This document shows, in pieces, positions 57,901 through 64,000 of a DNA stretch of 64,000 nucleotides. Position numbers and translations under genes: made by a program. Numbering within the stretch: the stretch's first letter is position 1; each line of letters opens with the position of its first letter. The stretch is from Acanthococcus lagerstroemiae. Taxonomy: Eukaryota > Arthropoda > Insecta > Hemiptera > Eriococcidae. The stretch lies in the NCBI GenBank assembly GCA_031841125.1, contig CM063109.1, positions 9,896,321 to 9,960,320 of the forward strand, given 5' to 3'. The notes beneath the pieces were generated by a model. It was not told where the DNA came from. It made no database searches and saw only the letters and a list, made by a program, of their open reading frames with translations.

Positions 57901-57970
57901 GGTGAGCAATAGGGACATGTGCCCTATTTGCGTAAAAATGGGCACGTAACCCCTGAACATTCTCGACTAG

Positions 57971-58166
57971 GTAACCGGTGAACTCGAGAAGCCCTACCGA
58001 GCAGCAAAGAGGAATCCGATCACCGAAAGCGACTTACTGGAGGTACACCGAAAAGAGGCGGCAGTCCACTTGGTGGCTAATAAGCTACTGCAGTCCAGCC
58101 AGCCGGAATCGTTTCTGGCGAGTTTTGCCCAACACCCCTCACAGAGAAAACTCAAAAAAAGGTTAG
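57971..58166 (+). CDS. possible exon of unknown gene
   Basis: After a candidate acceptor (ttctcgactag) the plus strand is open for 65 codons to a candidate donor (gtaagg at 58167): VTGELEKPYRAAKRNPITES, then DLLEVHRKEAAVHLVANKLL, then QSSQPESFLASFAQHPSQRK. The composition looks like a real helical protein. KPY-x-DLLEVH-x-A-F has a weak echo of the atlastin helical middle domain, which I do not claim. No adjacent exons were identified. Confidence 0.3.
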
Positions 58167-58466
58167 GTAAGGATTCAATGATTATTCAAGTATGTAAACG
58201 GGATACTTAGCAGTTTGTGACTATTCCAAGTTAGTTCATTAAGAGACCGTGAACTGGATAGCTAACGGTTCGGTTGCTTCATTAAGGTAGGTTAGGTCAG
58301 GATATAATGATCATTTTGAAAAACAAAACAGGATAACAAACGTTCGTATGATTGCAAGTTACAAAATGGAACATAATTGAAATTAAGTACAAAATAATCA
58401 TATTGGTTTTAATCACTTATCGAATGAAGTGTAACATAACCAGCTTATTCCATTATAACTTTTGCC

Positions 58467-58609
58467 CAGTGGGGAGTCAGCCTCGTGTTAAAGGGGGACA
58501 GTTCTAAATTAAAGGAAAAGGGGGTGTTACAGGGATTCAAAAATTGGGGGAAAAATACCGCAAGGAGGATCCAGACCTCCTCGATCCCCCCCTCATGGCT
58601 ACGCCACTG
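58467..58609. mobile_element. hAT-like MITE of the CAGTGGCG family
   Basis: Ends CAGTGGGGAGTCAGCC and, inverted, CAGTGGCGTAGCCATGAGGG. Flanking 8-mers cttttgcc (58459-58466) and cctttgcc (58610-58617) match at 7 of 8. It contains AG/G-rich runs. Confidence 0.8.
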
Positions 58610-59723
58610 CCTTTGCCAGTTTCACTTCGGCCAACTCAATACATCTGCTAGTTTCTATATAAAATTAAGAACAATATCAACTCAGCTATCGGCTTCTGGA
58701 AAATTCAGAAATGAACGGAAATCCGAACAAAAAAGAAAGTGTTGCACCAATTCGGAAAATAATAGATGCAACAATGCAAGCGAACCGGTTCGCTCGTGTT
58801 AATATAACTACTACAATCGTGCTGCAGCACGGTGCAATACACGCTGCAGACTGGAATGGAATGCGGTAAGAACGACTCTTCACACACAGTTCACATTTTT
58901 CGCCTTTATTCATTTTTTCCCCTGTAATATACGTATAAATGGTAATTGCGAGCGTAGGAACGGAGATCAAAATTCGCGTAAGTAGTACGAAACGTGAAAC
59001 CGGTTCGTGATATCAAATACACAACAACGTATTCTCTCAACTCCATTGACATAGATACATAATAGTATAGTCGGCACATCAAAATACGACAGAAAAAAAT
59101 TTGGAGCATTCCGACACCGGATCAGTCGGCGGTAGTTTATGACTGCAAAATTGGCGACTCACATGGTCGCACTACGTGTCGGAATTCGAATTTTGAGAGA
59201 AGCGGTCTACAGTTGTAGACACCCCTCCTTCCACAGCCGGTACTCCGATGCGAATGAAAGAGAAAAATTGAGGACGCTCCGAAACTTCGACGGAAAAGAC
59301 CGAAATTATACGCCAAAAGTTCACAAAGTAGTCTTTCTTTTTGACGATTCCGAGAAATCCGAAAACAAATTCTGGGTGGAAATTCCAAGTTTCCATTTTC
59401 TCATGGCGATGATTTCGAGTTCGGTAAACGCACGGGCGGATTAAAGCGATTCAACGAGGAAGAGGATATTATTATTTATTAGGAAAGTCGAATTGGGCTA
59501 GCAATAGAATTTCAAACAGGTAAAGAGGAAAATCAAGAGGGGTCAAATGAAACGAAATAAAGTTTTTGAAGAAATGGGTGCTAAATACTGAGGCTCATAC
59601 TATCAAACATAGTGCTAAAAAGTTTTTATCACGAATTTTTTTGTCGTCAGGTAAGGTTCGTTGGCTCATTCGGGTAGGCAACCCGCAACAAATCTTCATG
59701 TCTCATCCGTAAGAGAATTATTC

Positions 59724-60032
59724 AAGTAGTAATTGGGGTACTATAGAACACACGACAGGCAGCTAAATATCAGCAATAAGTTGTGTGCACGCATTCTATG
59801 GTGACCCGTTGAAAAAAAAATTATTTTTAAGTTAGTATTAGATATAGGTGTGTGACGTCAGCATATGAGGGTCGGGGACCCCTTGACGTCATCCTGTACA
59901 TTATTTTTAACCTATAATAGTAGGAAAAAAAAAATATTTTTTTTCCAACGGGTCACCATAGAATGCGTGCGCACAACTTATTGCTGACATTTAAGCAGTC
60001 TATCATGTGTTCTATAGTGCCCCAATTACTAC
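59724..60032. mobile_element. foldback MITE with about 88-bp inverted arms
   Basis: Arms begin AAGTAGTAATTGGGGTACTA and, inverted from the right, AAGTAGTAATTGGGGCACTA, and run to the shared tatggtgacccgttg. The loop holds a second short palindrome (tgacgtcagc ... ccttgacgtca). Flanks ttattc are present on both sides. Confidence 0.85.
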
Positions 60033-60195
60033 TTATTCACTTTATAAGAAAGTAATGGGGAAATTGAATTTTTGCTGTGGAGTGCTCACCAACTGAATGT
60101 TGTAATAGAAAAATATGTTAAGGGCATCGATTAGGAGTACAGATCGAAAAAAGTTGCATTCCCGCAAGCGGCCTGCGTGATTGGCACTTCAGTGC

Positions 60196-60398
60196 ACAGG
60201 CGGAAATAAGGGGGGTAGGGGGCTAAGCATCTCCGTTTCAAAATAAGCCTCCTAAACTTTTAACAGAGAAAAAAATCTATTTTTGATCTTCTTTTTTTGG
60301 GGGGGAGGGGGTGGGGCTATGATTTTTGAATTTTTATAAAGTTATTTTAGGCACTGGGGCTTCAGCACCCCAAGGTTCTCACTCTATTTCTGCCCCTA
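60196..60398. mobile_element. candidate hAT-like MITE
   Basis: Ends ACAGGCGGAAATAAGGGG and, inverted, TAGGGGCAGAAATAGAG. Flanks ttcagtgc and tccagtga match at 6 of 8. G runs are inside (about 60296-60312). Confidence 0.45.
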
Positions 60399-61428
60399 TC
60401 CAGTGACGTCACTGACGTATTGGCGCATTGCTAAATAGTCCAATTATCCAGAGTTATAAAAACCTTGATCGTTAGGCAGGGTCCCTAAGTAGTACAGTAG
60501 AACTCGCACACGGCTTTTCAGATATTTTTCAAAACTCGTAGTTCCCGCACGCAACCCTTTTTTATTTTCTACTCGCAAATACAAGATTTTGAAGAGGAAG
60601 GGAGACGTCCTCTCGAATGTTTACAACAAACAAGTTGGAACGCAAGTTCCTCTCGGCCTTCATGTTTCTGGACGTGGATTAGAAACATCCTGCGGAAACA
60701 GATACAGGAGGGTAATAAAATTGCCATATACTGCACAGCCCACTGACGACACTTTTTACCAACAGAATAAGCACCTGAGTATCGATTTTCATGAAGGTCT
60801 ATCACTTATGCGGGCATCCTGTATACAGGACCTAAGGACCTTCTCTTTACCAATTAGCTTATCCTTCCTACTCTACAGTGTATTCAAAAAATCCCAGGCC
60901 TGCACAATACAAGGGGCGCTGTTCACGCGGTAAAGGAAACCACAGAGCAACATCTTTCTGCCACGCATATCCCAAGTTTCATTCAATTCTGACAAATTTC
61001 AACTTGTTGGCATTAATTCGTGTAAAGCTTGTCTGTGTAATGTTATCATTGTAAAAAGTGGAGCAACGAATGAACTTGGTTGTCATGGCTGCCAGAATCC
61101 AAATTTTTTGTGAAACATTGTTACCAGAGATGAATCATGGTGTCTGGAGTATGATCCACAGACGAAACGACAGAGTGCTGAGCGGACAAATGGAAGTTCA
61201 CGCTTCCACATCGAAAACAAAAATTATGCCGATCACCTTTTTGATAGTCGGGGTGTCATTCATCGACAATTCCTTCGTCAGGGTTTCACAGTAACTGGGG
61301 CATTCTACAAAAATGTTCTGAATCGGCCTCTGCAAAGAATGCGGCGTGTGAAGTCCGATTTGTTGGATAATGGAAATTGGTGTCCGTTGGACGACAACGT
61401 ACCGTCTTAGAGGTACACCACTGTGCAG

Positions 61429-62233
61429 CAGAGTGGCCCAATATATCGATAGTATCGTACTATCGAATCACTTTTGATCGTTTTTAAAGCCATCGATTTC
61501 TAGTTTTCAATAGGTATAGTCTGTTTGTGTTTCACCTTCTTTCCCTCAATGCCTTCACTAAAACAGTAATTTAGATTTCATTTTCCCAATTACAATGAAC
61601 AACCTTTTTCTCTGATTTTGTGTTGGGGGACATGCAGTATGGCTATCTAAAGATCTAATATTAACATTATTGTTGATTTTGTATTTCCATCATTGAGAAA
61701 TAGAAAAAATTATTCTCAATATTTTATCGTTTTCACTGCACAATTCACATGCATTTTTACAGCCAAGTGCTCCTTGCACGAAACACCAAGTTATGTCTCC
61801 AGCAGATAAGCATAATACCGTATGAAATAATGAAACCATCGATAGTACTATCGATAGTATCGATGATTTTCGAAGACTAATCGATGGTGAGAACTCCTGA
61901 TGCGCCAAATCCCGCCAGTTATCCGGGTAACTAAAGGGGAACCAAGGGAAACTGACGGGTTTCTGGGTAATCTGAGGGTAACCGAGAGTTACAAATAGGT
62001 AACTTTTCCACGGGTAACTAGAGGGTAACTGATTGCGTATCGGGATGCGCAAAATCCCGCCAGTTGCCCGGGTAACTAAAAGGGAACCAAGGGTAACTGA
62101 TGGACTTCTGAGTAATCTGAGAATAATCTGAGGATAACCGAGGGTTGCAAATGGGTAACTTTTCCGCGGGTAACCAGAGAGTAACTGATTCCGCATCGGG
62201 CTATCGATGGTTTCGTACTATCGCACCACCCTA
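61429..62233. mobile_element. hAT-like element inserted in the mariner
   Basis: Flanked by ctgtgcag (61421-61428) and ctatacag (62234-62241), 6 of 8 identical. Ends CAGAGTGGCCCAATATATCG and, inverted, TAGGGTGGTGCGATAGTACG. Inside are repeated tatcgatagtatcga words and a tandem duplication of about 145-160 bp (about 61900-62044 and 62045-62206). Removing it and one flank rejoins the mariner frame across TVQQFLARG, which supports the insertion. Confidence 0.8.
61900..62206. repeat. two-copy tandem repeat, GGGTAAC-rich
   Basis: Both units start gatgcgc(c/a)aaatcccgcc and run through gggtaactaaa, gggaaccaaggg and aacttttcc(a/g)cgggtaac to gtaactgatt. The second unit has a short extra duplication (ctgagaataatctgagga). 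Confidence 0.85.
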
Positions 62234-63189
62234 CTATACAGCAATTTTTGGCGAGAGGGCAAGTGGTTAGCATTGGCCACCCCTCATATTCCCCAGATCT
62301 GTCCCCTCCCAACTATTTTTTGTTTCTGAAGTTGAAACTCAAGATGAAGAGGAAGCGGTACGAATCAGTGGAGGCAGTGACAATGGAACTACATGAACAG
62401 TGTTGAGAAAGAGGCATTTGAGGATCTGTACACGTGTTCCAAGTGTTGTATCGAACTAGAGGAGACTACGACTGTAGAAGCTTGATACCAAATACGGGTA
62501 TTTTTCCAGACATTCTCTGACGCAATCAATCCTGGAACTTTCTGAATACACTGGGTTATTCCCAAGTCGTGTCACACACAATTGTAAACTCAAAATCAGG
62601 AGCCTGTTTTGTAGAAATAGTATTTTATAGTGCCCTGAGAAAAGCTGAATGTCAAGTTTTAATTTCGGAAGTCATCGATGCTGATGTCAACGATACGTTG
62701 TGCGTGCACGTATCCATATGAAAAAAAAAGAGCTGATGTTTTCTATCATCTTTGAGTTGCTGGTATACCGAGAAGACGATGTGATGGAAAGCAAGCGTGA
62801 TTCGCACGTTATAATAAACCTCTTGTAAATTCATGATATTTACCCGTTTTCTCTATTGAGTTTTCCTTTCTTTCTTTCCGTGTTTCCCTCTATTCGTCGT
62901 CTTCGTCTTTCATTATTATTGTGTTGTTAGTCCAGGAATCTTTACTTTCAATCTCTAATAACGCATTCGCATCGTTTGAGGCAGATCATCGAAAGCGAAA
63001 CCAGAATCGAATATCGAAGGCGCACGAAGTTGGACTGAACAGGCGCGGATACACAAGAAAGGCAAGGCAATAATAGCCCATCCACGAGACACATATTTCA
63101 CAAATGGCCCTATTTGACATGATTTCAAACGATACTGCTGGTCTTTTAAGAATTTCAAGGAATCCTACTATCATTATTTTAATTTAAAG

Positions 63190-63720
63190 AGACCCTAAAC
63201 CCGGGTGAAGGAATATCGAAAGTTGTGAATTAGTCTTCAGGAGTCGTCACAAATTTCAAACGAGTCTTTGAAAGTTTTAAAGAAAATAGTCATGATGAAG
63301 TTTTAAGAGCTCTGATCGTGTCTGGAAAAGTCATAAAGGATCATAGACGGTTTCAGCGAACCTTGAAAAAGTTCGAACTAGTCTTACAGAGTAGCGGAAG
63401 AATTTTCATTAGTCCTGACCTAGTATTGAAGAGTCATAAAAAGTTTTAGATAAATCTTGAACCGTCAATAAATTATAAAGAAGAGCCTTTAAAAGCCTTG
63501 AGTGTAGAGGAATCGGTATCGAAGAGTCTTAATATTACGAAGTCTTAAGATGACTTATATGAGTCAGAAAGAGCTGTAAGACTCTTAAAAAGTCTTGGTA
63601 ATTCCTCGAAGAGTCATAGTCATGACCGAGTTTTTGAACACTTTTAGCGAACCTCAAGTCCGGAAAAGACAGTAAGAGTTTGAAGAGTAAACGATTCTTA
63701 CAAGAGTATTGCAGATTGAA
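63190..63720. repeat. quasi-periodic AGTCTT-rich stretch 3 (opposite strand)
   Basis: Words such as cgaagagtcttaat, acgaagtcttaagatgac, gactcttaaaaagtcttgg and tcgaagagtcatagtcatga at loose 15-22 bp spacing. This is the reverse-complement sense of stretches 1 and 2, and the longest of the three. Confidence 0.6.
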
Positions 63721-63751
63721 TAATCTTAGCTAGCTGCCGTCTCAGGAGCAA

Positions 63752-64000
63752 CCCTGACGATAGAGGAGGAGAAAGGGAGAGAATACCCCAGGCCAGGACT
63801 TTCAGGGGGATGGGGCGATATATTTTAAAAGCCTGAAATTCAACGCTTACGGCTACATTATACGGTACATTAAATCAGCAAGCACTCCTTACACCATGAC
63901 AGAAAAAACTTCTAGTTCTGAATGTACGCTTATATTTTTTACCATCTGACAAAAGAGCAAAATGAACTAGAAGGAGAGGGGCCGTGTAAATTCCCCTCAG
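63752..64000 (+). repeat. dispersed repeat shared with 50541-50790, copy 2
   Basis: Same order of landmarks as copy 1 and runs off the window edge at cccctcag. Copy 1 ends with cctcccag at the same point, where another element inserted. Confidence 0.75.

Larger units (their letters stand above)
60876..62553 (+). mobile_element. mariner-like element, decayed and interrupted
   Basis: The ends are CAGTGTATTCAAAAAATCCC (after TA at 60874) and, inverted, CAGTGTATTCAGAAAGTTCC. Broken plus-strand frames give mariner transposase pieces: VTRDESWCLEYDPQTKRQSA (first catalytic region), GVIHRQFLRQGFTVTGAFY, and after the insertion GQVVSIGHPSYSPDLSPPNY with the SPDLSP motif. Frameshifts, stops and a missing N-terminal part show it is dead. 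An 805-bp element (61429-62233) splits the transposase region. Confidence 0.88.
39639..64000. other. upstream intron or 5' region of the TESK gene, repeat-filled
   Basis: No confident host exon was recognised. The stretch holds a tRNA-derived SINE (40.6 kb), dispersed GC-rich repeat copies (42.9, 43.2 and 49.7 kb), hAT-like MITEs (44.15, 47.4, 58.5 and 60.2 kb), a 1-kb TIR element with ORFs (44.9-45.9 kb), a foldback (49.8 kb), a repeat with a 9-bp TSD insertion (50.5-51.1 kb), a LINE tail (52.1 kb), two tentative exon relics (54.7 and 58.0 kb), a MITE (59.7 kb), a mariner interrupted by a hAT-like element (60.9-62.6 kb) and an AGTCTT-rich stretch (63.2-63.7 kb). The rest, including 45.9-47.3, 47.6-49.7 and 51.2-52.1 kb, is AT-rich with nothing I can name. 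Confidence 0.6.

Noticed and set aside
59137..59444. Overlapping frames on both strands near 59.2 kb
   Set aside because: Neither frame shows a family motif and both are open by chance over the same bases; no splice pair was convincing.
61900..62206. CRISPR-like array
   Set aside because: Only two long tandem units without spacers, inside a transposon of an animal genome.

Overview
This looks like about 64 kb of an AT-rich, intron-rich, repeat-laden animal genome, most likely an insect. The reasons are one recognisable host gene with long introns and GT-AG splice sites, a Copia retrotransposon, tRNA-derived SINEs, decayed insect-type LINEs, and many hAT, mariner and piggyBac-like miniature transposons. 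No bacterial, plasmid or phage organisation is visible. The species cannot be fixed from sequence alone.

The one confident host gene is on the minus strand. Eight exons (39590-39638, 30372-30518, 18767-18849, 13254-13518, 9709-9901, 8481-9620, 7536-7789, 7116-7439) join in phase with consensus splice sites. They encode the kinase domain from just before the hinge to its end, followed by a long Ser-rich tail of the TESK family (Drosophila center divider, cdi). The upstream exons carrying the Gly-rich loop and the VAIK lysine were not found and probably lie beyond base 64000. The gene therefore spans more than 32 kb here, and bases 39639-64000 are probably its upstream intron or 5' region.

The left edge (1 to about 3374) is a minus-strand Copia element. 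Its gag-pol frame is open for 984 codons to the window edge, and a probable 5' LTR lies upstream. Between it and the gene (3375-7115) I see the gene's likely 3' UTR, a poly(A) signal and decayed repeats.

The introns are layered transposon deposits, many datable by their target-site duplications (TSDs). They include a SINE inside a LINE tail (12.4-13.2 kb), a TTAA-flanked piggyBac-like foldback (10.1-10.6 kb), a hAT MITE with a perfect 8-bp TSD (16.7-17.3 kb), TA-flanked TIR elements (15.9, 19.2, 26.8 and 44.9 kb), a large palindrome built from two inverted copies of a repeat with a third copy 12 kb away (22.9-25.3 and 37.2-38.3 kb), scrambled RTE-like LINE fragments (25.3-27.8 kb), and a mariner remnant interrupted by a hAT-like element (60.9-62.6 kb).

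The most unusual signals are three stretches of loosely periodic AAGACT/AGTCTT-rich DNA, the palindromic repeat family, a 1-kb TIR element carrying unrecognised ORFs, and a family of short hAT-like elements whose CAGTGGCG-type ends flank long G or C runs. I found no clear new functional system. Two short open stretches on the plus strand (54.7 and 58.0 kb) may be exon relics and are flagged as tentative.
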